Below, one piece after another: positions 31,945-43,347 of a stretch of DNA of 64,000 bases. The stretch's first letter is position 1. Each line of letters starts with the position of its first letter. A model generated the notes under the pieces. The model was not told the origin of the DNA. It made no database searches and saw only the letters and a program-made list of their open reading frames with translations. Origin of the DNA: Platanthera guangdongensis (lineage: Eukaryota > Streptophyta > Magnoliopsida > Asparagales > Orchidaceae); the NCBI GenBank assembly GCA_039583875.1, contig CM077153.1, positions 70,440,482 through 70,504,481 on the forward strand, given 5' to 3'. Position numbers and translations under genes: made by a program.

Positions 31945-34055
31945 TATAAAAGCCCAAATTTCAGAATGGGAAAATATTGGGTGACACGGCCTGGGACACA
32001 GGCGTGTCCTAGGGCGTGTCCCGCTCGGGTTGAGCAGTTGGGCGCGTGGTCGACGAAATTCGGTCGACGAAGTTTTCGGGAGGTCACGCCCTATGACACA
32101 GGCGTGATAGGGAGCGTGACCGACGGTGTGACCTAGGGCATGTCCCCTCTAGTCGACGAACTACGCTCGACTATCATTGAGTGGCAAGCAAGGGGTACAT
32201 GACCTATGACACGGGCGTGTCACAGGGCGTGTCCTGCCATGTCGAGAGGTCAACAATTTTCTCTCGAGTAGGTGTCGAGTTGGTTACATGCCTTGTGTCA
32301 CGGGCATGACTGGGCCGACACGGGAGTGTACCCTGACCATGTTCTATTTTGGATAAGTCAGAATGAGTCAGTTCGTGTGCCGCTTAAGGTACACGCCCTG
32401 TGACACGGGCGTGTCACAGGGCGTGTCAGGCCCGAAAAGTGATTTTGTCAGAATTTTTTGGCCGTTCATTTCCCTGTTCTGGATCTAATGGTCTATGCTT
32501 CCTCCATGTGGATAAAAGGGCCGAGAATGAGGTTTCTTTCCTCATTTTCATTTGTCTTCTTCTTCTTCTTATTAAGAGAGAGAAAGAGAGAAGAAGAGAG
32601 GGAAGGAAAGGGAATAGGAGCTAGCTGCTGGAGGAGCTGCAGAGTGCGGAATTTAGATCCGAGTTCGGATTTCCGAAGGCAAAGCCGAGGCGGTGACTTC
32701 CATCCAGCTACTTCATGGCACCGAAGAGATCTTCAAGTGTAATGATCTCCTTCTTGGACATCGAAGTCCTTTCTTTGTGCATGTGCATGGAATCCTCCAC
32801 CAAGAGGTGGATGTCATAAGCAATTCCTTGGTTGAGTCTGCGTCTATAGCCCGAAGTGTGGAGTACGACATATGCATGCTGTGTGAAGCACATCTGGACG
32901 GGTAGTATGGATTGGTGATGATCATGGGTAAACCAGAGAAGACTCTGTGGATTTGATTATATGAAAGGTTTATGCTTTATGGTATGGTTGTGTGATTGTA
33001 TGGATATTGATGAATGAATGTATGGAGGCTTTGAATAAGCTCCTGGCTGTGGTGAGAGATCAATGGGTAGCATGCCTGGGAGGTGCGAGATAGCCCTGGC
33101 TTGTTACACCATATGGTGTGTGTTGATCTGTATTAGTGGGGATCGATGGGTGGCAATGTTTGGGAGGAAGTGAGGTGGACCCTACTTGCTGCACCACATA
33201 GTGTGGGTCGATCGAAAATAGGTGAGGGGTCGATGGGTAGTAATGTTGGGGGAGCCTCGATAAACCTGGTTGCTACACCACATGGTGTGGGTCGATCTGC
33301 TCTGGTTATTTGTGGATGTCGTTAGGTAGTACCTCTGAGTGGTATGGACGGAATGTCGCCAATAGGGAGATTAGTGGACTAGGATGGAACCGGCCAACCA
33401 ACAATTGAAGAGCCTCGGATCGGCGGTGTACGACTTGTATATCTGGTACACCAATAAGGTGCCCTGAGTGCACGAAGCGTATAGTGAATACCGGCATTTG
33501 TGATATGTGTGATTGGTAGATTGATATGGAATATGATGGAAATGCATACATGGAAGGTACCGTTGCCCCGGGTAAGGGGTAGGGTCATTATAATGGGTCA
33601 GCTAATACTGACCGTTACTTTGTTTTCCGCTTTGGATTGGATTGCTAATTGCAGGTGCTGCCGCTTGAATTGAAATGAGCGGAATGGAAGGATTGTTTCT
33701 AAAGGCCCTTGAAGGCCGTGCGAAGCGTGTTTGGATTTCATGTGTGGCCGGCCTACGTTCCGATGTACAAAAATGTATTTGTGCAAAGAGGAACCTGTAT
33801 GGCCGTAAGGCCATGTGTGTGTGAGTTGTATACATTACTGGTGTGAGATATATATAAATGTGGAGTTTATGTATATTAGTGGACATTCTTTGAGTGAGTT
33901 CATGGTAACTTAAAATGCTGCGCTAGAATGTATTGAGTTAGGATGTGAGTAGATTTTGATTTCCACAAGTAATGCCGCCGCTTGTCTGTGACATATGGCG
34001 TGGGGCCCCGGCCGAGCCCACCATTATATGCCACGTGACGAGTGGGGGCGTTACA
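31945..34055 (+). repeat. 5' LTR of Gyp-W
   Basis: 2111 bp ending GGGGGCGTTACA, 3 nt before the PBS. It carries the ACACGGGCGTGTC array at 31970-32440, a purine-rich stretch near 32575, and a 33050-33310 stretch of TRCACCACATGGTGTGGGT-like units repeated about four times, itself a dyad (CACCACATGGTG). No gene seen; short ORFs recur in the 3' LTR. Confidence 0.9.
31970..32440. repeat. GACACGGGCGTGTC array in Gyp-W 5' LTR
   Basis: Repeated TGTGACACGGGCGTGTCACA and variants, mixed with GGTCGACGAA and CTCGACGAT half-sites. The longest dyads extend to TGTGACAC...GTGTCACA arms around 32398-32420. Confidence 0.9.
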
Positions 34056-34058
34056 AAG

Positions 34059-34070
34059 TGGTATCAGAGC
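34059..34070 (+). other. Primer-binding site of Gyp-W
   Basis: TGGTATCAGAGC, 3 nt after the LTR end, complementary to initiator tRNA-Met. Confidence 0.95.
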
Positions 34071-34221
34071 CAGGTTGAGATTGTTTGGGAGGCGATAACA
34101 TAATTGAACTCACGAATGTCCACTAGGAATGTATTTCATGCACGTAAGGGGCATGAGTGTGTAGGCAATGTATAATGACCGTTATGACATGGCTGATTAA
34201 TGGTGTTTTGTACATTGCTAG

Positions 34222-35407
34222 GTGGCGAGGAGTGGTGCTGGGCAATTGGAACCCCAGCGATCCGATGAGAGTGCGTTACCCGTTGAGGTGCCTACGCCTC
34301 CTTCGGCGGAGGCCATACGGGTGGTGACGGAAACAGTGCTAGCGGTGTTACAGGCACAGCCGACTGGGCAGGCAAGGCCTATAGAGGTGCCAGTAGGGCC
34401 TGGTGCAAGGCAAGAGCACGCCACAGTTGTGGTGGATGAGCAAGAAATAGATGAGTCCCTGAAGCACTTTATGGAGTTTCATCCACCTACGTTTGGTGGA
34501 CCGCTTTCCTAAACGCAGGCGGAAGATTGGTTGGCTCGAGTAAAGAGGATCCTGACTACAATCAGGACTGCAAAAGAGCAGAAAGTGACCCTAGCCACTT
34601 TTCTACTGGAAGGAGATGCGAGACTGTGGTAGGATGAGATGGAGGTACATCACTTGGCAGGTCGAGGTTTAGCGGAAGTCTCAATTGAGGAATTCTCCAG
34701 ATTGTTTCTCGCCAAGTATTTGCTGGTGTCGCAGCGGATTGAGATGGAGAACGAGTTTCAACGCCTGGTGCAGGGTGAGGCTAATATTGATACGTACCTG
34801 CATGAGTTTATGAGACTGGGGAGATATGCGAGGTCTACCTTCGCGGAGGAAGCACAAAACACGAATCAATTTTATGAGGGACTGCGGGATGAGTTATGGT
34901 TGGTCCTCCCGAGTTCAGTGAACCAAGACTTCCAAGCATTGGTAGATACTGCCCGTGCAATGGAGAAAGATTTGAAGCGGGTCCAAGAGAAGAAGAGACT
35001 GGCAGTGGAGAAGCCAGAATTTAAAGTGCCGCAATCGGAGCAGTCGGAGTTGAGAAGACAAGATAATAAAAAGTTCAGGCCTGCTGAATCAGCTCTGTCG
35101 ACTGTTTCTTCGGGGGCAACTTATGGACAAGGACGTGTTGATACACGTCTATGTTATAATTATGGGAAGCAAGAACATATTGCTAAATTTTGTTGGAATA
35201 CCCCTTAGGGGAGTGAGAAAAAGATAGGTGCGTCGTATGAATACAAGGGTAATGAAGTGGCCGAGTCATCTGCATCCCGGATGCAACCTCGATTGCATAA
35301 TTTGGAAGTACAAGAGCCATAAAGCTCAATTGGTGAAATTCAGCCTCGAGTGTTTAATTTGGCTCTTACACGAGAAATGCAAAATCGGGAGGCTGAGCGG
35401 AAGTAAG
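34222..35407 (+). pseudogene. Gag of Gyp-W (broken)
   Basis: A gypsy retrotransposon gag. It shows the HFMEFHPPTFGG entry, AEDWLARVKRIL, the capsid motif around FSRLFLAKYL and DTYLHEFMRLGRYA, and a nucleocapsid knuckle near 35150-35190. In-frame stops occur at 34510 (TAA), about 34630 (TAG) and 35206 (TAG). The expected ATG appears as GTG in an ATTGCTAGGTGGCG context. The zinc knuckle reads CYNYGKQEHIAKFC: the second Cys of CX2CX4HX4C is Tyr, one base away. After the last stop the frame continues to about 35407 through PRVFNLALTREM, the usual gag-protease junction of Tekay-like chromoviruses, and then pol is simply missing. Confidence 0.85.
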
Positions 35408-35756
35408 AATAATGACTTGTATCACTTTGGTGATGTGAATAATATTGTATATAAGGTAATCACTAATGCGATGGTTGTGTGCATATATGTTATATGTCAT
35501 GTTACATGTTGAAATGTTGGTGCACACTTGGTGCAATTGAAGTGATCGATCGATTACGATATATGTATATGTTGTTTGAGGGTATATAGAATGTTTGTGG
35601 CTAGTGATCAGTAGCTGAAACCATGGATTAATGTGCACATTTGGAGGTTGTACAGTATAAAGGTTGTTGTAACATCTTATTTTGATGTCATAATAGTATG
35701 TTTGCTGTTTTCCTTCCTTTGTGCAATTTCATGGACGAAATTTCTTGAAGGAGTGT
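35408..35756 (+). other. Gyp-W 3' untranslated region and polypurine-like tract
   Basis: About 350 bp with no ORF. It is AT-rich with TATATGT runs and ends CTTGAAGGAGTGT against the 3' LTR start TGTAACAGCCC. The preceding GGACGAAATTTCTTGAAGG resembles the standard gypsy polypurine region. Confidence 0.75.
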
Positions 35757-35789
35757 TGTAACAGCCCAAATTTCAGAATGGGAAAATAT

Positions 35790-36300
35790 TGGGTGACACG
35801 ACCTGGGACACGGGCGTGTGCCAGGGCATGTCCCAGGGCGTGTCCCGCTCGGGTTGAGCAGTTGGGCGCGTGGTCGACAAAATTTGGTCGACGAAATTCG
35901 GTCGACGAAGTTTTCAGGAGGTCACGCCCTGTGACACAGGAGTGACAACGGGCGTGACCGGGGGCGTGACCGGGGGCATGACCTAGGGTATGTCCCCTTT
36001 GGTCGACGAACTGCGCTCGACGATCCTCGAGTGACAAGAAAGGGGTACATGGCCTGTGACATGGGCGTGTGACAGGGTGTTTCCCTCCATGTCGAGAGGT
36101 CGACAATTTTCTCTCGAGTAGGTGTCGAGTGGGTTACACGCCCTGTGTCACGGGCGTGATTGGGACGACACGGGCGTGTAACCTGGCCATGTTCTATTTT
36201 GGATAAGTCGGAATGAGTAAGTTTGTGTTCCGCTTAAGGTACATGCCCTGTGACACGGGTGTGTCACAGGGCGTTTCAGGCCCGAAAAGTGATTTTGTCA
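35790..36300. repeat. GACACGGGCGTGTC array in Gyp-W 3' LTR
   Basis: Counterpart of 31970-32440, with extra copies such as GCGTGACCGGGGGCGTGACC near 35955. Confidence 0.9.
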
Positions 36301-36439
36301 GAATTTTCTGGCCGTTCATTTCCCTGATCTGGATCTAATGGTCTGTTCTGGATCTAATGGTGTAGGCTTCTTCCCTGTGGATTAAAGGGCCGAGAATGAG
36401 GTTTATTTCCTCATTTTCATTCGTCTTCTTCTTCTTCTC

Positions 36440-36443
<4 letters not shown>

Positions 36444-36497
<54 letters not shown>

Positions 36498-36500
36498 TAG
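36444..36500. repeat. (GA)n microsatellite
   Basis: About 25 GA dinucleotides with two interruptions, in the Gyp-W 3' LTR. Confidence 0.95.
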
Positions 36501-37942
36501 AAGAAGAGAGGGAAGGAAAGGGTAGAGGAGCTAGCTGTTGGACGAGCTGCGGAGTGCGGAATTTAGATCCGAGTTCGGATTTGTGAAGGCAAAGCCGAGG
36601 CGGTGACTTCCATCCGGCTACTTCATAGCGCCGAAGCGATCTTCAAGGGTAACGATCTTCTTCTTGGACATCAAAGTCCTTTCTTTATGCATGTCGTAAG
36701 CGATTCCTTGGTTGAGTCTGCGTCTAGAGTCGGAAGTGTGGAGTACGACATAGGCATGCTGTGTGAAGCCCATCTGGACGGGTAGTCTGGATTAGTGATG
36801 ATCATGGGTAAACCGGAGAATACTGCGTGGATTTGATTATATGAAAGGTTTATGCTTTATGGTATGGTTGTGTGATTGTATGGATACTGATGAATGAATG
36901 TATGGAGGCTTTGAATAAGCTCCTGGTTGTGGTGAGAGATCAACGGGTAGCACGCCTGGGAAGTGCGAGATAGCCCTGGCTTGTTACACCACATGGTGTG
37001 GGTTGATCTGTATTAGTCGGGATCGATGGGTGGCAATGTTTGGGAGAAAGTAAGGTGGACCCTACATGCTGCACCACACACTGTGGGTCGATCAGAAATA
37101 GGTGAGCGGTCGATGGGTAGTAATGCCGGGGGAGCCTCGATAAACCTGGTTACTACACCACATGGTGTGGGTCGATCTGCTCAGGTTGTTTGTGGATGTC
37201 ATGAGGTAGTACCTCTGAGTGGTATGGACGGAATGTCGGCAACAGGGAGATTGGTGGACTAGGATGGAACCGGCCAACCAACAAGTGAAGAGCCTCAGAT
37301 AGGTGCTGTACGACTGGTATATCCGATACACAGTTAAGGTGCCCTGAGTGCATGAAGCGTATGGTGAATACCGACATTTGTTATATGTGTGTGATTGCTA
37401 GATTGATATGGAATATGATGGCAATGCATACAGGGAAGGTACCACTGACCCGGGTAAGGGGTAGGGTCGTTATAATGGGTCAGCTAATGCTGCCCGTTAC
37501 TTTGTTTTCCGCTTTGGATTGGATGGATAATTGCAGGTGCTGCTGCTTGAATTGAAATGAGCGGAATGGAAGGATTGCTGCTAAAGGCCCTTGAAGATAG
37601 TGCAAAGCGTGTTTGCATTTCATATGTGGCCGGCCTACGTGCCGATGTACTAAAATGTATTTGTGTAAAGAGGAACCTGTAAGGCCATAAGGCCATGTGT
37701 GTGTGAGTTGTATACATTCCTGGTGTGAGATATATATAAATGTGGAGTTTATGTATATTAGTGGACATTCTTTGAGTGAGTTCATGGTAACTTAAAATGC
37801 TGCGTTAGAATGTATTGAGTTACGATGCGAGTAGATTTTGATTTCCACAAGTAATGCCTCCGCTTGTCTGTGACATATGGCGTGGGGCCCCGGCCAGACC
37901 CACCGTTATATGCGACGTGATGAGTGAGGGCATTATAGCTCC

Positions 37943-38274
37943 TCCCATACATGGTTGGACCACAACACCTTCACCAGGGGAACCCTCTTCTTCCGCAGCA
38001 CTCGGACCGCGGTATCATCGATCCGTAGCGGCTCCAAACGAACAGATCTGTCGGACGCTAGCGGGCCTGCTGTAGTGGCGATATGCTGCTCTGGCCGAAG
38101 GAGAGCTCTCCATAGCAAGGAGACATAGAAGACGTCATGCAAGGTCCCCACCTCTGGCGGCAGCTCCAACCTGTAGGCCAAGGGGTCGATCCGCTCCAGA
38201 ATCAAATATGGTCCCATATATCGAGGGCTGAGTTTCTTGTGCCTCCGAACCCGAGAAACACCATGCACCGGACG
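37943..38274 (-). pseudogene. Gyp-X pol, integrase C-terminal region (fragment)
   Basis: Open minus-strand frame of about 111 codons containing HKKLSPRYMGPYLIL, LPPEVGTLHDVFYVSLL and VKVLWSNHVWEE, the conserved region after the gypsy integrase core that helps bind DNA. It is cut on the right by the Gyp-Y LTR (38275; the 5 bp before it are GGACG) and on the left by Gyp-W, beyond which the frame resumes at 31939. I see no chromodomain in the short tail. It is the only surviving piece of Gyp-X pol. Confidence 0.85.
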
Positions 38275-40442
38275 TGTAACACCCCCTATCCGTCACATAA
38301 CATATAACAGTAGGTCCGGCCGGGGCCCGACGTCATATACCACAGACAGACCGGGTGGTTACTCAATGGAAACCATCCAACCAATCATAACGTCCTACAC
38401 TGAGCATTCTAGCAGAAGCAGTTTTATAAGTTGCAATTAAAAGAACCCAGCACCAAGCATGAATGTCCACTAAAACACCAAATAGGAATGTAGCACATAC
38501 ACAAGTACTGGCCTTAAGGTCTTACAAATGGTTTACTCTTAATACATGTTTTCCATACCACTGCACGCAGGCCGGTCATACATGAACAAAAGCAAGTAAA
38601 CACTTCTATTAGGCCTTCAAGGGCCGGCTTCACAATTTGGGCTTTAGCCCGCTATTGACCGCTTGGTCTAGCAACACCTGCAAGCAACAAACCACCGCAC
38701 AGTGACAAACAAAAGCAACGGTCAGCAATGCTGACCAAATTATAACGATCCCACCCCCAATTCGGGGAGGCGATGCTCCTTCCCTGCACTTTTTAGCAAA
38801 ACCAAGAAGTATATAAATATACATTGCATCACAGGCATTGGCTCTCATGGCCACACACACCGTGCACTCAGGGCACATTCTCGGTGAACACGGTCAAAGC
38901 CCGCCGACTCACCACCGTCCTAGGATGGCCAACAATGAGCAATTTGTCTTCCCGTCATGGGTGACGGTAATTTAAACCATAGACCGCCGAAGACCCTCAT
39001 CTATGCCAACGGCTCTAATACGAACGACATAGAACGGGTACGGTTCCATCTAACCCGTGCTCACATCGCAACGTTAATTTAAAACATATGCGCAGGTCAA
39101 ACTTCTCCCGAGTCCCATTTCCTTCACAAAATCACATAACCCGGTTATGTTCAAGTTGGCTCCCAGGCCACCAAGTTGGCAAGATCACGCATCCGCCCAG
39201 TTTTTCGGGTGCACCTTAGGGTTAATCCACAAGGCTCCCTGTTGCAATCTACCACGTAGAAAACCCGAAAAACAAACAATCAAACGGAGTCTTATCCGGA
39301 ATTTATGCAATGCAACATCACCGATCCAGACCAACATGTCCGGAGAGGCTTCACACATCAAGCCTATGTTCGTTCTCGTTTACGGACTCTACACAACGAG
39401 GACTTTACATATCTACCCGATGGAACGCCTCCAACTCACCGCAAGCTCGCGAGAGCGGGCTTCCTATGCAAAGAAGTAGAGCTTCACATGATTAACTAGA
39501 GAATCGTTACCCTAGCATTCTTCCTTGACGCCATGGAAATATAAGTGGATGAAAAGCACCGCACTCTCTTTGCCTCCGTAGATCCGAAGTCGGTTCGCGA
39601 TTTGGAGCTCCGAAGCTCCTCCAAAGACCGGATCTAAGATTCTTCTTCCTCCCTTGCTCTCCTCTCTCTCTATACTTTAGAAAGAGAACCTCTCAAGTGA
39701 AATGAGGGTTTCAAGGGTCCAATCCCGTGCATATCCAAGCACTTACAGCCCCCAGCCGTCAGATCCCGAATTAAAGAAACGAACGGCCACGATCCAGATC
39801 AAAAATGTAGAATCTGGGCCAAACATGGCCTGTGACATGACCGTGTCCAGGGCCGTGTCCCTCATTCGCCGTCAAAATCGACTCGTCTCGAAAAACACAC
39901 GGGCATCCGACATGCCCGTGTTCAACCTGACACGCCCGTGTTCCAACTAACACGGCCATGTGGCTAGCCGTGTGCCCCCATCGACATAGCCCTGAAAATA
40001 ACCCGAGACTCACACGGGTCTTGGACACGCCTGTGTCCAATGTGACACGCCCGGGTCAAACCCGAACACGCCTGGGCTCCAGGCCGTGTTCACTGTCTCG
40101 ACACTTCGTTGAGCAAAGTTCGTCAACCACATGACACGGCCTTGGACACGCCCGTGTCCTAGGCCGTGTGCCTTGTCTCGACACATCATCGACTGAAAAT
40201 GTCGACTCCCGGGCCGATCGTCAACACGGGCTCGACACGCCCTGAGACACGCCCGTGTCTCAGGCCGTGTTCGCTGCTCGACGATCGTCGACTCCAAATT
40301 TCGTCGACATCGCGACCAAATCGTCGACTCGAGCCTGACACGCCCTGGGACACGCCTGTGTCCCAGGCCGTGTGCCCCCTGCCAAATACCAAATTTGGCC
40401 AAAAACACCTCTCGTCGCTCTTTTGAGTTTCGGTGCGTTACA
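38275..40442 (-). repeat. 3' LTR of Gyp-Y
   Basis: 2168 bp with TGTAACACCCC and GGTGCGTTACA at its + strand ends, a nearly self-complementary pair of termini. It matches the remnant at 11291-13001. Apart from the dyad array it holds no gene-like content; short ORFs near 39147-39499 recur in the other copy. Confidence 0.9.
39830..40385. repeat. GACACGCCCGTGTC / TCGACGATCGTCGA array in Gyp-Y LTR
   Basis: More than ten ACACGCCCGTGTC-type dyads, alternating with AGGCCGTGT and one perfect TCGACGATCGTCGA near 40278. In minus orientation it lies at the start of U3. Confidence 0.9.
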
Positions 40443-40460
40443 ACTCTCCCCCTCTTAAAA
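40443..40460 (-). other. Polypurine tract of Gyp-Y
   Basis: TTTTAAGAGGGGGAGAGT on the minus strand, directly before the LTR start TGTAACGC. Confidence 0.93.
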
Positions 40461-43347
40461 GATTTCATCCACGAAATTACATAAAGAAAGATAAGTACAA
40501 AACCAAAATTTGTACCTGAGCGGAACAACTGCGGATACTCGTCAAGCATAGTCTGCTCTCGCTCCCAGGAGAGCTCCTCATGACCGCAATTGTCCCATCG
40601 GACCTTGACCATCCTAATCTCTTTATTGCGTAGCCGCTTGACTTCCGAATCTTCAATCCGCGCGGGCTTGACCTTTGTCGTCAACCTACTATCCACCGGC
40701 ACTTGATCAACCGCGATCACTTGCGAAGGCTCTTGCACCGCCTTCTGTAGCACCGATATATGGAATACATCATGTAGACCACTAAGCTCCACAGATAGCT
40801 TCAAACGATAGGCTGCTTCGCCAACCCGCTCCAGAACCTCAAATGGCCCAAGGTACCTCGGGCTTAGCTTTTTCAATCGCCGCACCTGCGAGACACCCTT
40901 GAACGGCTTGATCTTTAAGTACACCCAGTCACCCACAGCGAACTCCACGTTCCTGTGCTTAGCATTATAGTACTTCGCCTGACGATCCTGAGCGATTAGC
41001 AACCTTTCCCGAATGGTACGAACCAAGGACGTAGCATCTTCCACCTCTTGGCGCTTGTACAACTTTGACTCACCCGTTTCTAACTAAGACAACGACGTGC
41101 GACATTTTCTACCATATAGGGCCTCGAAGAGCGCCATTTGAATACTCGGCTGTTAGATATTGTTGTACGCAAACTCCACCAAATAAAGATGGTCTTCCCA
41201 TTGCTTTCCAAAGTCCAAGACACACATGCGGAGCATGTCTTCCATAGTTCTATTGACCCTCTCGGTCTGCCCATCCGTTTGCGGATGGAAGGCTGTGCTG
41301 AATTTTAACTTTGTTCCTAACATTTGTTGCACTAGCCTCCAATCATTGGACGTGAACCACCCATCTCGGTCACTCACGATGCTGCGGGGCACACCGTGGA
41401 GCCGTACTATATTACCACATATAACTTTGCCAACATTTCCACCGGATCATCCTTCCAATGCGGAATGAAATGCGACACCTTCTTTAGCCGATCTACGACC
41501 ACCCAGATGGCGTCATTCCACTTTTGCGACCTTGGCAAACCGTGCACAAAGTCCATAGAGATGTCGTCGAATTTCCACTCTGGAATAGGCAAGGACTTCA
41601 GAAATCTTCCCAGCTTTTGGCACTCCGCCTTCACCAAGGAGCAAGTTTGGCACTTCGCCACATAGAGCGCCACATCCTTCTTCAAACCCGGCCACCAAAA
41701 AGGTTTCTTAATGTCGCGGTACATCTTCGTGCTCCCCGGGTGAATTGAGTACTTGGTATGATGTGACTCGTACAATAATTCCCCCCGCAATTTGACCACA
41801 CTTGGGACGCACAGACGACCGTCTTTCCAAAGCAATCCGTCCTCCACAACGAATTGGGAATTTGACCCATCCAGAGCCTCTACCATGAACTGCTTCATAT
41901 GGTCATCCAACTCCAAAGCCTGCCGAATCCGATCAGCCAGGTCATATTGGACTTCAGACCAATTCAGTATTGCTTCAGCACTTGATTGCTTATCTACACA
42001 AAAAATCTCTAACGCCTCCAACTCCCGAACCAACCACTCGTTATGGATCGACAGCCAATTGGCTTGGGATGGGGCTCGGCGACTCAATGCGTCCGCAACC
42101 GCATTGCCCTTACCAGGCACGTAGTGGATCTTGAATGTATAGTCCCCCAGGAACTCCATCCATCTACACTGCTGCATATTCAGATCTTTCTGATTGATCA
42201 AATACTTCAGGCTCTTATGATCGGTGTAGATATCAATCTTCACACCGTACAAATAATGCCTGCACAGCTTCAAGGAAACAATCACGGCCGCTAACTCCAA
42301 GTTATGGACCGGATAGTTCCTCTCGTGCACTTTCAGCTATCTCGAGCCATAAGCTATCATACTTCCGTGTTGCAGTAGCACGCAACCCAAACCGCTACCC
42401 GAAGCATCGCTATAAATCTCAAAACCTTCGGTCCAACTCGGTGAACTCAGCACAAGCGCCGTGGTCAACCGACATTTCAACTCCTCAAAAGCTCGCGCGC
42501 ACTCCGGTGTCCAAACAAACTTCTGCTCCTTCCTCGTCAAAGTAGTGAGAGGTAACGCTATCCGCGAGAAGTTCTCTACGAAGCGCATATAATAGCTGGC
42601 AAGCCCCAGAAAGCTCCGAACTTCTGCTACCGTAGACATCTCAGGCCACTCCCGTATCGCAACAATCTTCGCCAGATCCACAGCAATACCTTATCCACTC
42701 ACTATATGACCGAGGAACGCCACTTAGGATAACCAAAACTCGCACTTCGAGAACTTAGCGTACAATTGATTTCTCCTTAGCGTTTCCAAAACCAAATGAA
42801 GATGCCTGAAGTGATCTTCCTCACTCTGCGAGTACACCATAATATCGTCGATGAAGACGATCACAAAATGGTCCAAGTACTCCCTGAAGGTCCTGTTCAT
42901 CAATTCCATGAACACTGACGGCGCATTAGTCAGCCCAAACGGCATGACCGTAAACTCGTAATTCCCGTATCTCGTACTGAATGCTGTATTCGGGATATCA
43001 CTCTCCCTTATTCGCAGCTAATAGTACCTGGACTTGAGGTCCAACTTTGAGTACACCGTCGACCCGACCAACTGATCAAAAAGATCATCGATCCTGGGGA
43101 TCGGGTACTTGTTCTTTTCCATCAACTTGTTGAGCTCCCGATAATCAATACATAGCCTCAAGCTTCCATCCTTCTTCTTAATAAAGAGAATCGACGTGCT
43201 CCAAGGTGAAGGACTTGGACGCACAAACCCTTGCTCCAACAACTCTTGCAGTTGAACCTTCAGCTCCGTCATTTTCTTAGGCGCTGGCCGATATGGAGAG
43301 TGTGACACAGGCTTGGCACCTAGTACGAGCTCTATTGTAAAATCTAT
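40461..43347 (-). pseudogene. Gyp-Y pol: RT, RNase H and integrase (multiple stops)
   Basis: Domains in order on the minus strand: RT from 43347 ([41 protein letters not shown], catalytic FIDD near 42855), RNase H (FEIYSDASGSGLGCVLL, TDHKSLKYL, HYVPGKGNAVADALSR), integrase zinc finger (HHTKYSIHPGSTKM ... CQTC), and integrase core with D, D and E in [20 protein letters not shown] and [11 protein letters not shown]. The C-terminal LSPRYLGPFEVL ... DEYPQLF closes it. In-frame stops near 43018, 42724, 42690, 42337, 41407, 41153 and 41086 make it non-functional; several fit C-to-T change (YYQLRI to YY-stop-LRI). The final segment has lost its own stop and stays open through the PPT into the LTR to 40010. 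Protease and gag are missing. Confidence 0.9.

Larger units (their letters stand above)
31945..37937 (+). mobile_element. Gyp-W: gag-only gypsy element (TSD GCTCC)
   Basis: LTRs at 31945-34055 and 35757-37937, a PBS, one gag region and only 1.7 kb of interior, flanked by a perfect GCTCC duplication (31940-31944, 37938-37942). Protease, RT, RNase H and integrase are absent. The outer LTR ends now read TATAA...ATTATA where the inner ends keep TGTAAC and GTTACA, consistent with C-to-T decay at methylated sites. The LTRs are clearly diverged and the gag has stops, so the insertion is old. It landed in Gyp-X pol. Confidence 0.9.
35757..37937 (+). repeat. 3' LTR of Gyp-W
   Basis: 2181 bp, from TGTAACAGCCC to GGGCATTATA. 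It aligns throughout with 31945-34055. It has its own dyad array (35790-36300) and a GA microsatellite at 36444-36500 that the 5' LTR lacks. Confidence 0.92.
38275..43347 (-). mobile_element. Gyp-Y: truncated gypsy chromovirus-like element
   Basis: A minus-strand element with 3' LTR (38275-40442), PPT and pol (40461-43347). It is cut at 43347 by the Cop-B insertion, and its gag, protease and 5' LTR are not found on the far side of Cop-B, where a deletion junction lies. Its LTR begins TGTAACGCACC and ends GGGGTGTTACA on the minus strand. Confidence 0.88.
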
